Source of the DNA: Comamonadaceae bacterium
GTDB lineage: Bacteria; Pseudomonadota; Gammaproteobacteria; Burkholderiales; Burkholderiaceae_C
DNA: 63,759 bases
Assembly: GCA_947442105.1 (NCBI GenBank)
Contig: CANEVH010000019.1
Span: forward strand, 1-63,759
Direction: 5' to 3'
Of this stretch, positions 1 through 8,490 are shown piece after piece. The position numbers and the translations under genes were made by a program. How positions within the stretch are numbered: the stretch's first letter is position 1; each line of letters opens with the position of its first letter. The notes under the pieces are model-generated. The model was not told where the DNA came from. It saw only the letters and a program-made list of their open reading frames with translations, and made no database searches.

Positions 1-2
1 AA

Positions 3-98
3 TCCGTCTGCAGACAGTGTGAGGCGCGGGAAATGCGGGAAAACGAGGCTCAAACCGATGAAATCAGCCTCGAAAAGCGTCGGGAGTTCACGATATGA
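3..98 (+). CDS. C-terminal end of an unrecognised ORF (partial)
   Basis: An open frame enters from outside the window and stops at TGA 96-98. It encodes about 31 residues rich in Glu and Arg with a CxxC pair (VCRQCEARE). The next candidate gene starts 9 bases later in the same frame, so the two could form a small operon such as a toxin-antitoxin pair. No family is recognised. It is too short to exclude a chance frame. Confidence 0.25.
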   Translation, partial: SVCRQCEAREMRENEAQTDEISLEKRREFTI

Positions 99-107
99 AA
101 GGGTTGC

Positions 108-341
108 GTGGAAATCAAATGTCCCGAGCAAGGCGCCACACTTTTGCGTGGAGTATTTCAGCAGACTGCTAAGCGCGGCCAATTTTTCAGGGCGGGCGCC
201 CAGCTCAATTTACCGGTGTACCTGGACAAGCAGGTGCAAACCACCCTGGCCGCATTGGCCAGTGCTAAAGGGGTGGATTTGTCAGCGCTTATTAATGATT
301 TGCTCAGGAAGGATATTGAGCTGATTGAAATGGCGCGCTGA
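108..341 (+). CDS. Small protein with a possible ribbon-helix-helix fold
   Basis: 77 residues from a GTG codon. The C-terminal half (LNLPVYLDKQVQTTLAALA, then a second helix ending in LINDLLRKDIEL) has the strand-helix-helix layout of small DNA-binding antitoxins of the RHH/CopG type. This is inferred from pattern only. An upstream partial frame ends 9 bases before it. The start is uncertain because no clear ribosome binding site precedes the GTG. It lies at the edge of an AT-richer, gene-poor segment. Confidence 0.4.
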   Translation: MEIKCPEQGATLLRGVFQQTAKRGQFFRAGAQLNLPVYLDKQVQTTLAALASAKGVDLSALINDLLRKDIELIEMAR

Positions 342-530
342 GTGGCCAGAGAGCGGCAGAAAGACGAAGCCACTGGAGCCCAGCAGCTTTAGCGGCTGGC
401 AGAGGTAACTGATTTTTTTTGTTTTGATGATAAATATTGGAAGTAGCCGCCAACTCGCTTAGGACAAATCTAAGCAGCTTTCACCGTTGCGAAAGAGCAG
501 CGAAAGAAAATTATGACCAAAGTTTCAAGT

Positions 531-770
531 TTAATCTGAACCTGGCCCCTTTTTCTTTTTCCAAATATCATTCCAAAGCACATACAGGATTATTGCTATA
601 CCCATCAACAACCAAGGAAGTCCACCTGCCCAATGTTCAAAGGAGAACGGCAAAAAGAGCCTGAAAACATCGTCAATCCAACAAGTTCCTCGACACATTT
701 GACGACCAGAGATCACTAGCGACACGCCAATGAGTGCGGATACAACCCCAATGCATATCTCTGTTTTCAT
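531..770 (-). CDS. Small membrane protein of unknown function
   Basis: 79 residues with two hydrophobic segments: one near the N-terminus (IGVVSALIGVSLVIS) and one near residues 50-68 (LPWLLMGIAIILYVLW). A Lys-rich tail (NDIWKKKKG) follows, as expected for a cytoplasmic end. Two Cys residues (MCRGTC) lie between the segments. No family is recognised. It sits alone in the AT-rich leading segment, about 80 bases from the broken membrane gene next to it. Confidence 0.5.
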   Translation of the reverse strand: MKTEICIGVVSALIGVSLVISGRQMCRGTCWIDDVFRLFLPFSFEHWAGGLPWLLMGIAIILYVLWNDIWKKKKGPGSD

Positions 771-846
771 CGTCGAGTGATTTTTTACATAATCTAAGTG
801 GAATCAGACCGCTATTTCCTGCCATCCAGTGATTCTTCTCAATGTA

Positions 847-1242
847 TCATCTCGCCTTGTCTGCAAAGCGCCGAATTTGAAAACCAACCGCAGACGCCAA
901 TCCAGAAAAAACAAAAAGTGCGCCATACTCTGTGAAAAACAGATTTTCTGGTGTGAAACGGTCAATAAACTGAATGCCCAAGAGAAGTATTACCGAAACT
1001 GCACCAACTAAGAAGCCGAAGCGCCAAGGCCTTGAAGTGACGATGAATTATCCCAGTGGAAATACTACGAAAAAACTTGCGACAAGTGCGCCTGCGACCC
1101 ATGAAACGTAAATGGATGCATCTTCAAAAACATAAAAAATCACAGGAAATGTAAAGGCTGTCAGTGGGACGGATAAAAAGGCCAGAATGAATCCTGAAAT
1201 AATCACAACAATAAATGACGGTAAGCTTTTCATTGAATTCAT
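847..1242 (-). pseudogene. Membrane protein gene interrupted by one in-frame TAA
   Basis: Read from ATG 1242, the frame encodes hydrophobic segments (FIVVIISGFILAFLSVPL and YVSWVAGALVASFFVVFPLG), then meets TAA at 1050-1048. The same frame stays open for another 66 codons to TGA 849-847. That part encodes a third hydrophobic segment (FLVGAVSVILLLGIQFI) and a basic C-terminus (QIRRFADKAR). Together it would be a four-segment membrane protein of about 131 residues. A single substitution explains the break; a sequencing error could too. The family is not recognised. Confidence 0.55.
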
Positions 1243-1536
1243 CCGTTTGATTTTGGAAATCTATCGTCAAGAATGCAGGCTACTGCTCGCCGTTTCACAT
1301 TCAAAATACAACCCAGAGGAATACCGAAACTTCCAACTTGCAAGTAATATTCACATTGATACAAGGCTTGGCCCTATTTATAATAGCAACTGGCTTTTTC
1401 TTTTGAGGATAAAGAGTGAAGCAGGCCGCTAGCTCTCGTGGAGCCCGCGCAAAAAATCTACCAGAGGTGAAAGTGCACAACCTGGGCTCTGGCGCAGGTG
1501 CAATGGACAATTGGACTCCACAACTCCACACCATAC
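1243..1536. other. Intergenic, no gene supported
   Basis: This AT-richer stretch of about 290 bases carries only short overlapping frames on both strands with no recognisable protein features. It separates two minus-strand membrane-protein genes. Confidence 0.4.
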
Positions 1537-1932
1537 TCAATCCGCCATCCACAACCTAATTCCGCCGCTGCATAGATTCAACTTCTCCTTCAACACGCCT
1601 CGTTTTTTAAGCATATTCCAAGATAAATCGAGGCCGTCTACAAAAGGCTTGAGCGAACTATCCAATCGATTACCATCAATCCCATCCAACAATTTACCGC
1701 AGTCTATGAGTAAAAGCATATCTTGGTTGTACCTATCCCAATCAGTAGCTACGGTTAAACCACTGTTGCTCATTTTTTCATAGAGTCGATTTACCTCAAC
1801 TATTTGCATACCAACCGTATTAGCGTGGAAATAACGTAGCTCCTGTGTCTGCTCTTTCCCGAACAAAAAACCGACGGCAAAAGATATAAGCACTCCGCTT
1901 GAAAAAAGCACTGAGGCAACTAATTTTTTCAT
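1537..1932 (-). CDS. Membrane-anchored protein of unknown function
   Basis: 131 residues from ATG 1932, chosen because the product then begins with a classic signal anchor (MKK, then LVASVLFSSGVLISFAVGFLFG). A GAG lies 8 bases upstream. The frame is open back to 2052, giving 171 residues, but that extension is hydrophilic and has no ribosome binding site. The rest is a soluble, mostly helical domain (ANTVGMQIVEVNRLYEKM and later KPFVDGLDLSWNMLKKRG), probably periplasmic. No family is recognised. Confidence 0.55.
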   Translation of the reverse strand: MKKLVASVLFSSGVLISFAVGFLFGKEQTQELRYFHANTVGMQIVEVNRLYEKMSNSGLTVATDWDRYNQDMLLLIDCGKLLDGIDGNRLDSSLKPFVDGLDLSWNMLKKRGVLKEKLNLCSGGIRLWMAD

Positions 1933-2611
1933 AAATTGGGCTCGATTCTTAGAAATATCGTACATAGCGACTTCGGCGTCGCATTTTTCTTTTTTTACAT
2001 TCTTGAATTCCTCGGTCAACTTCACGCAGGGTGCGACGTGAGGAGTGCCCATGTCACAGCAGTGGGTGCGATAGCCTTTTTACAATGCGCTGCAATTTTG
2101 TCACAGGCTTTATCGCAAATTCTCGTCGGTTAACTGTTAACTGTTAGCGTCACACCAACTAAAAGATTTGCCCCAAAATCCGCATCCTTCGCCATTTAGG
2201 CCTAGTGCGTTGACACAGCTCACCGGATTCCCTTTCACATGGCTATACCGATTAATCCCCCTCGCACCCAATCGGGTCATTAGTCACTTACCTCCCCAAC
2301 TCCGCGCCATAGCCACAGTACTTGTGCCAGTCGCACTACAACCCGCCGCCAAACCCTCATACTTGCCCGGCCAAATACATCAAAGCCGACCGCGCCCAAA
2401 CCATGCATCCCACTTCGCCGATGGCGTACAAGAGCGTGCCGCCTACCCTGCCCTCGGACCCAACCGCCCTGCCTATGCCGCCAGGGGCGACCTTCGCCTT
2501 CCCGCCGTTATTAGAAAAACGCTAGTCGCATTCACCGTTTTTACCCCCCCAAGGGGGAATACACTTTCTTTTGAACTTTCCACCATTTCATCCCTAGGAG
2601 CTAAGCGCAAC
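1933..2611. other. Long non-coding leader upstream of the FAD dehydrogenase
   Basis: About 680 bases without a convincing gene. The frame of the following dehydrogenase is open back to 2168, but the extension is low-complexity, Pro-rich and unlike the family's N-terminus, so it is not taken as coding. The segment has a repeated taactgtta motif near 2131-2145. No riboswitch or clear promoter was recognised. Confidence 0.4.
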
Positions 2612-5176
2612 ATGGCCACATTTCCTGCACGAGCCAAGGTCGTCATCATTGGTCAAGGCGGCATCGTCGGCGCGTCGGTGGTGCACCACCTGATTGAACG
2701 CGGCTGGAGCGATATCGTCGGCATCGACAAGTCTGCCATTCCCACGGACATTGGCTCCACGGCCCACGCCTCTGATTTTTGCTTCAACACGATGCACGAT
2801 CAGATGACGATCTTCACCACCAAGTACAGCATCGACTTCTACGACAAGCTGGGTCGCTACGAGCGCATAGGCGGCATAGAGGTGGCCCGCGTGGGCGACG
2901 ACGAGCGCATGGTGGAGTTGCAGCGCCGCGTGGCCTCGGGCAAGGCTTTTGGCAACCGGGTGGAGATGATTACGCCCGCCGAGGCCAAAGCGAAGTTTCC
3001 GCTGCTTGAAGAATCCATGATCCAGGGCGCCTTGTGGGACCCGGATGCCGGCCTGGTGAAGCCCCGCTCGCAAATGGTGGCGGGCGAGTTGGTGGACGCT
3101 GCGGTGGCCACGGGAAAATTGCAGTCTTTTGCCAACACCGCCTGCACCGGCTTGCGCATGGAGAACGGCCGCATTCAGGGCGTGGAAACCACCAAGGGCT
3201 ATATCGCGGCCGATTACGTGGTGGTGTGCGCCGGCTTGTGGGGCCGCCTGATTGCGGGCATGGCGGGGGAAGACCTGCCCATCATGCCGGTGGACCACCC
3301 GCTCACTTTTTTCAAACCTTACCTCGAATTTGCCGGTACCGGCAAAGACATTGGCTACCCACTCTTGCGCGACCAGGGCAATTCGGCCTATCTGCGCGAC
3401 ACCGGGGACCCCAAAACGCCCGAGGGCGGCCAAATTGAATGGGGCTATTACGAAGAGAAAAACCCGCGCATGTGCCACCCGCGCGATTTGCTGGAGAAAG
3501 AACAGGCGCGCCTCAGCCCCTCGCAGCGCGACCTGGAGCTAGAGCAAATCATGGCGCCGCTGGAGCGGGCGATGGAACTCACGCCCATCTTGGCCGAGCT
3601 GGGCTATGACGACAAATACTCCTTCAACGGCTTGTTGCAAGTCACCACCGACGGCAACCCGTCGATTGGTGAATCCAGCAAAGTGCGCGGCCTGTGGTAC
3701 GCCGAAGCCGTGTGGGTGAAAGACGGCCCCGGCGTGGGCAAGCTGGTAGCCGACTGGATGACCGACGGCACCACGCACCTGGACCATGCCCGCATCGACG
3801 TGGCGCGCTTTTACCCCTACCAGCAGCAAGAGCAGTACATCCACGACCGCTGCTACGAAGGCGCCTTCAAAATCTACAACCCGCCAGTGCACACGCGCGA
3901 GCCCTACAGCGCTGGGCGCGGCATCTTCAAGAGCCCGTTTTACGAGCGCGAAAAAGCGCTGGGCGCTTACTTTATGGAACTCAGTGGCTGGGAGCGCGCG
4001 CATGGCTACGCCAGCAACGAGCACTTGCTGGCCGTCTACGGCGACAAGGTGCCCGTGCGCGCCAACGAGTGGGACAACCGGCATTTCTGGCGCGTGTCCA
4101 ACGCCGAGCATTTGAAGATGTCGGAAGACGTGGGAATGATCAACGTGTCTCACTTTGCCGAGTTTGACGTGGTGGGCCCGGACGCGGCCGACCTGCTGGA
4201 ATACATCTGCGTGGCCAAAGTGGGCGGCGACACGCCGGTGGGCAAAGGCGTTTACACCCACTTTTTGGACGCCAAAGGCGGCGTGCGCGCCGACCTGACG
4301 GTGCTGCGCCTCGGCCAGGATCACTACCGCATTGTGGACGGCGCCGACGCCGGCCACCGCGACTTCACCTGGGTGCGCCGCATGGCCCAGGACCGCGGCG
4401 CGAACGTCACCGTGACAGACACCACCACCGAATACGGCTGCCTGGGTGTTTGGGGGCCGAACGCCCGCACCACCATCCAGAAGATTGCCGACGAGCCCGA
4501 GGCTTGGAGCCCGGACGCCTTTCCATTTGCGGCCCTGCGCAATTTGAAAATTGCAGGCGTGCCGGTGCTGGCCTTCCACATTTCGTATGTGGGCGAGCAA
4601 GGCTGGGAGCTGCACTTTAAATACGAGGACGGCCTGGCCTTGTGGGACGCGCTTTATGCCCTGGGCGTGACGCCAGTGGGCGTGGAAACCTACGCCAACA
4701 GCCGCCGCATGGAGAAAAGCCTGCGCCTGCAAAACGGTGACTTGCTGACCGAATACAACCTGTTCGAAGCCGATTTGGCCCGCCCCAAGGTCAAGGCTGC
4801 CGACTTTCACGGCAAGGCCGCGCACATGGCGTTTCGCGAACGCGCGCACCAACCGGCCACGCTGTGCACGCTTACCATGAGCAGCAACATCGACAGCGCT
4901 GGCGTAGCGCGCTACCCCGTGGGCATTTGCCCGGTGATGGACCCCGCCACCGGCGCCACACTGATTGATTCGCTGGGTCGCCGTTCGTACACCACCAGCA
5001 TCGCCTTTGGCCCAACCGTGGGCAAAAACATTGCGCTGGCCTATTTGCCGCACGACTACTGCCAAGTGGGGCGGGAACTGCAAATTCAGTACTTTGCCGA
5101 TGTCTATCCGGTCAAGGTGGAAGCGGTGGGTTACGCCGCTTTGTACGACCCCGAGAACGTTAAGCCGAGGTCTTGA
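2612..5176 (+). CDS. FAD-dependent GcvT-type dehydrogenase (dimethylglycine/sarcosine dehydrogenase family)
   Basis: 854 residues. The N-terminal half is a DAO-type FAD-binding oxidoreductase: dinucleotide-binding loop VVIIGQGGIVGAS near residue 10 and the STAHASDF segment. The C-terminal half is a GCV_T tetrahydrofolate-binding domain, seen in the YVGEQGWELHF and GVETYANSRRMEKS motifs. The family removes an N-methyl group from dimethylglycine or sarcosine and passes it as methylene to tetrahydrofolate. The ATG at 2612 is chosen over an upstream in-frame start because AGGAG lies 11 bases before it and the FAD fold begins there. It suits the betaine genes further on. The exact substrate cannot be told from sequence. 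Confidence 0.85.
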   Translation: MATFPARAKVVIIGQGGIVGASVVHHLIERGWSDIVGIDKSAIPTDIGSTAHASDFCFNTMHDQMTIFTTKYSIDFYDKLGRYERIGGIEVARVGDDERMVELQRRVASGKAFGNRVEMITPAEAKAKFPLLEESMIQGALWDPDAGLVKPRSQMVAGELVDAAVATGKLQSFANTACTGLRMENGRIQGVETTKGYIAADYVVVCAGLWGRLIAGMAGEDLPIMPVDHPLTFFKPYLEFAGTGKDIGYPLLRDQGNSAYLRDTGDPKTPEGGQIEWGYYEEKNPRMCHPRDLLEKEQARLSPSQRDLELEQIMAPLERAMELTPILAELGYDDKYSFNGLLQVTTDGNPSIGESSKVRGLWYAEAVWVKDGPGVGKLVADWMTDGTTHLDHARIDVARFYPYQQQEQYIHDRCYEGAFKIYNPPVHTREPYSAGRGIFKSPFYEREKALGAYFMELSGWERAHGYASNEHLLAVYGDKVPVRANEWDNRHFWRVSNAEHLKMSEDVGMINVSHFAEFDVVGPDAADLLEYICVAKVGGDTPVGKGVYTHFLDAKGGVRADLTVLRLGQDHYRIVDGADAGHRDFTWVRRMAQDRGANVTVTDTTTEYGCLGVWGPNARTTIQKIADEPEAWSPDAFPFAALRNLKIAGVPVLAFHISYVGEQGWELHFKYEDGLALWDALYALGVTPVGVETYANSRRMEKSLRLQNGDLLTEYNLFEADLARPKVKAADFHGKAAHMAFRERAHQPATLCTLTMSSNIDSAGVARYPVGICPVMDPATGATLIDSLGRRSYTTSIAFGPTVGKNIALAYLPHDYCQVGRELQIQYFADVYPVKVEAVGYAALYDPENVKPRS

Positions 5177-5268
5177 AGGGCGGTGGGCGGTCGTAGGTAC
5201 GCCGCCCAAGCGTCCCACGGCGCATCTGGCGCGGCGCTCTTTCGCTCAGTTTTTTCCGTCAGCCAGAG

Positions 5269-8200
5269 TCAGCTTTTGATCTGCTGTAGCACTTCCTCGG
5301 CCACTGCGCGCACCTCCACTGCCACGTCCAGCAGCGCATCCTGGTCACCGCTTGCCGCGCGCAAAGCCAGTGCGAACGGCTGCAAAAGGTCTGCGAAGCG
5401 GCTGCGCTCCATCAACGCGACCAAGGGCTTAGCTAGGCCAATCGCATAGCACTCGAAGCATTGCTCTTTTAGTTCGAGAAAGGCCGTTCTATTGTTCTTG
5501 CTGGCAGCTTCAGCCAGCGCGTCCAGCGCCTGCATCGCCAAATCTAAATTGCCTAGCCAGCAGTGCGCTTGCAGTCGCAAGTCGTTGTCCCTGGTTTCGG
5601 CCAGTTTCAGGGTTTCCCTGTACAAGTCGCTGGCCTCGTCATCACGTTTGGCCACGGCCAACAGGCGTGCCAAGTTTGCGATAGCAAACGGGTTGAGCTT
5701 GTCGCACGTGATCGCCCTACGGTAGGCTTCCTCAGCCGGCCCGAAACGCTTGAATCGATCCTGTAGCAGGCTGCCCAATCCGACCCACAGCATTGCTGAT
5801 TTCGGATCGAGCTCAATGGCTTTGCGGTAGGCGGCTTCTGCTTCTTCGTTGCGGTCGAGTTGACTCAACAGAGCGCCCAAGGCCCCCCACGGACCCGCCC
5901 ATTTCGGATTGAGCTCGATGGCCTTGCGGTACGCGGCTTCTGCCTCTTCCTTGCGGTCGCGTTGACTTAGCAGATCGCCCAAAGCGCCCCACGGGCCCGC
6001 CCATTTCGGATTGAGCTCGACGGCCTTGAGGTAGGCGGCCTCAGCCTCTTCGTTGCGGTCGAGTTGGATTAGCAGATCGCCCAAGACGCCCCACGGAAAT
6101 GCTGATCTCGGATCGAGCTCAATGGCCTTGCGGTAAGCGGCTTCTGCCTCTTCCTTGCGGTCGAGTTGACGTAACAGGTTGCCTAAGTCGACACACGGTG
6201 TTGCCCATTTCGGATCGAGCTCAATGGCCTTACTGCATGCGGCTACTGCCTCTTCGTTGCGGTCGATTTGACGCAGCAGATCGCCCAAGGCGCCCCAAGG
6301 GGCCGCCCATTTCGGATTGAGCTCGATGGCCTTGCGGTAGGCGGCTTCTGCCTCTTCCTTGCGGTCGAATTGGCACAACAGATCGCCCAATCGGCCCCAC
6401 GGGCCAGCCCATTTCGGATTGAGCTCGATGGCTTTGCGGTAGGCAGCTTCTGCCTCTTCCTTGCGGTCGAGTTGACGCAGCAGATCGCCCAAGTCGTACC
6501 ACGGCATTGCCGATTTTGGCGCTAACTCGATTGCTTTTCTGCACGCGGTCTCCACGGTGGCGTCGCTTCGGCTGATTACTAAGCAACTAAGCGCGACCAC
6601 AAATGCGCTAGGGTGCTTTTCAAAGGATTCGAGCATTTGGGTGAGCGCTAGCGCCGAGTCTGGGCAATCGGGAAAAAATTGACCCTTGCCGACGGCGCCC
6701 TCGACTACAGCAACGCCATCCAGGCCAAACGTCTGAACGCGCAATTTCCGTCTTTCGGAAAGTCCCAAGCGGATTTCCGCGATCTTGCGCATGGACGCGT
6801 TTTCACACTCTTTCGCTAGTTCTTCCTTTTCAGGCAGTGTCAGGTGCAGTGCGCAGAGCACTTCGTCTACCCAAGCTGACTTTTGGTCTTCTGCCATTGG
6901 TGTCAAACTCAGCGCGCCGCGCAAGGCCTCCAGTCGTTGGAGGTAGGCGTCGGACGTGGAGTAATCCACATCCTCGCCTTGCAAATCAAATAGTTCGTTG
7001 AACGCAGGGCCTTTTCTGGCTTGCTGAAAAACCACCCAATCGAGCTGCCGACGGTCCTGTGCGTCACGGGGCATGGCGCGCGCGATGGCGCGCGAATACT
7101 CCAGGTCCGGGCCACCGCAGTGCGCACCCTGACGGTGTTCGTCCCAGCGCTCGCGTGCCAGGCCCTGGAGTTCGTCCTTGCTGTACCAGAGCTGCATGAA
7201 CGCCACCAGTGAACCGACACGCGAACGGGCACCCCGCGTGGCGTTGCGCATGAGGTACCAGATGTTGAAAAAGCGCTCGCTGGCCTGAAAGCCCGCGCGC
7301 TTGGTGCCACCCAGGGCGGTCTTCTCGACCAGGCCTTCCTGCTCCAAGCGCGTGAGTTGGGTACTGACGGTGCCGACGGTAAGGTGGGCGGCTTGTGCGA
7401 GTGCGTTGGCAGAGACAGGAGCCCAGTGCTCCATCACGTGGGCGAACACCTTGCGGGGCTGGTCCGCCAGCACTTCCAGGCGGGCTTTGTACAGCGGGGT
7501 CATGGCGTCGAGCAAGCGTTCCAAGTCAGCGCGGATGCTGTCTCGTCCACCGGCCGCAAACAGCTCGTACAACATGACGGTGGTGCGGGGGTTGCCGCCG
7601 GTGAGCTGGCGCATGGCGCGCAGGCGCTCCGGGCGCGCGTCGAGCAGGCGCTTTACTTCGACCTCGGCATCATCTCCCTGCAAGCCGCGACCGGCGCCAA
7701 AAACACGCGCCATGGCCCGTATGGCGGTTTGCATTTCCACCAGCGTCAAGGGGCGCAACTCGACCAATTGGAAGAAGTCTAAAAAGGCATCGCTGTACAT
7801 GCCGTTCGCCTCCAGTGGCTGGTAGCTGCCACCGAGCCATAACAGGTGCGGCGCGTGCAACAGTGCCCGCCGCACGCGCCACAGTGCAGAGGCGCCGCCG
7901 CCTTGCTTGGCGTTGCGCTTGTTCGCTTCACCGCCCGCAAGGTTTGCAAATAACAGGTCGGTGCTGTCAATAAGCAGCAAGAGGCGTTTGTTGTGGTTTT
8001 CGCACCATTGTTGGATCCAGTTCAAGCTGGCCGTTTCACTTTCCTCAGCCGGAAGTTGAGTCAGCTGCGCGAGTTGCGCGTCAATCTGCGAGGTGGTATT
8101 GCCCAGGCGTTCTTGCACGTCGGCGAGCGCGCCAATGACGTTCGTCCACAACTCGGCGGGTGTGCTGACGGTGTATTGCTCCTCTGGAAAGCGCAAGGGC

Positions 8201-8490
8201 AACCAGTCGGCTTGAAGGCCCGGGTCATCCTCCACCGCAAGCGCCACGCGCTGCAGCAGCGTCGATTTGCCCATACCACGCTGGCCGGTGATCAGCAGAT
8301 GCTGGGGGGCGCTGTCAGGGGCTGCTGCTCGCAGGACCTGCAAAATCGTCTCCAGCTCCCGCTGTCGCGCGACAAAAATGGCGCGCAGTTCGTCGGCGCT
8401 CCACAAATGGGGGTTGTATTTGGCCGTAGCGGCGATACCGCTGCGGTTCGCCCAGTACGATCCGGTTGTGCTTGAAGCCGTTTCAGACAT
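5269..8490 (-). CDS. P-loop ATPase with winged-helix and TPR array
   Basis: 1073 residues. Order: P-loop GQRGMGKS at about 69-76; Walker-B-like LLLLIDST near 170-180, with Ser where Glu is usual; a winged-helix segment (VSANALAQAAHLTVGTVSTQ); a long linker; and about nine 34-residue TPR units, seven nearly identical (core DRKEEAEAAYRKAIEL). This resembles STAND-type regulatory ATPases whose repeats sense a ligand; that is inferred from architecture. ATG 8490 overlaps the end of the upstream ATPase gene by 8 bases (ATGTCTGA), implying translational coupling. Substrate and partner are unknown; a defence or stress-signalling role is possible. Confidence 0.75.
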   Translation of the reverse strand: MSETASSTTGSYWANRSGIAATAKYNPHLWSADELRAIFVARQRELETILQVLRAAAPDSAPQHLLITGQRGMGKSTLLQRVALAVEDDPGLQADWLPLRFPEEQYTVSTPAELWTNVIGALADVQERLGNTTSQIDAQLAQLTQLPAEESETASLNWIQQWCENHNKRLLLLIDSTDLLFANLAGGEANKRNAKQGGGASALWRVRRALLHAPHLLWLGGSYQPLEANGMYSDAFLDFFQLVELRPLTLVEMQTAIRAMARVFGAGRGLQGDDAEVEVKRLLDARPERLRAMRQLTGGNPRTTVMLYELFAAGGRDSIRADLERLLDAMTPLYKARLEVLADQPRKVFAHVMEHWAPVSANALAQAAHLTVGTVSTQLTRLEQEGLVEKTALGGTKRAGFQASERFFNIWYLMRNATRGARSRVGSLVAFMQLWYSKDELQGLARERWDEHRQGAHCGGPDLEYSRAIARAMPRDAQDRRQLDWVVFQQARKGPAFNELFDLQGEDVDYSTSDAYLQRLEALRGALSLTPMAEDQKSAWVDEVLCALHLTLPEKEELAKECENASMRKIAEIRLGLSERRKLRVQTFGLDGVAVVEGAVGKGQFFPDCPDSALALTQMLESFEKHPSAFVVALSCLVISRSDATVETACRKAIELAPKSAMPWYDLGDLLRQLDRKEEAEAAYRKAIELNPKWAGPWGRLGDLLCQFDRKEEAEAAYRKAIELNPKWAAPWGALGDLLRQIDRNEEAVAACSKAIELDPKWATPCVDLGNLLRQLDRKEEAEAAYRKAIELDPRSAFPWGVLGDLLIQLDRNEEAEAAYLKAVELNPKWAGPWGALGDLLSQRDRKEEAEAAYRKAIELNPKWAGPWGALGALLSQLDRNEEAEAAYRKAIELDPKSAMLWVGLGSLLQDRFKRFGPAEEAYRRAITCDKLNPFAIANLARLLAVAKRDDEASDLYRETLKLAETRDNDLRLQAHCWLGNLDLAMQALDALAEAASKNNRTAFLELKEQCFECYAIGLAKPLVALMERSRFADLLQPFALALRAASGDQDALLDVAVEVRAVAEEVLQQIKS
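5745..6520 (-). repeat. 102-bp tandem repeats encoding TPR units
   Basis: Within the large ATPase gene, about seven consecutive 102-bp units are close to identical at DNA level. Each contains the plus-strand phrase ttgagctcgatggccttgcg or a near copy. They encode 34-residue TPRs. The low divergence implies recent expansion or gene conversion. Two diverged TPRs follow towards the protein C-terminus. Confidence 0.85.

Noticed and set aside
1187..1432. 81-codon plus-strand frame in the AT-rich segment
   Set aside because: It overlaps the start of the broken membrane gene and has no protein-like features.
2168..2611. N-terminal extension of the FAD dehydrogenase frame by 148 codons
   Set aside because: The extension is low-complexity and Pro-rich, lies before a good ribosome binding site, and the FAD-binding fold starts at 2612.
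2594..3478. Long minus-strand frames opposite the dehydrogenase, the mdc genes and pnp
   Set aside because: They mirror the codon structure of strong genes on the other strand in GC-rich DNA and have no recognisable domains.
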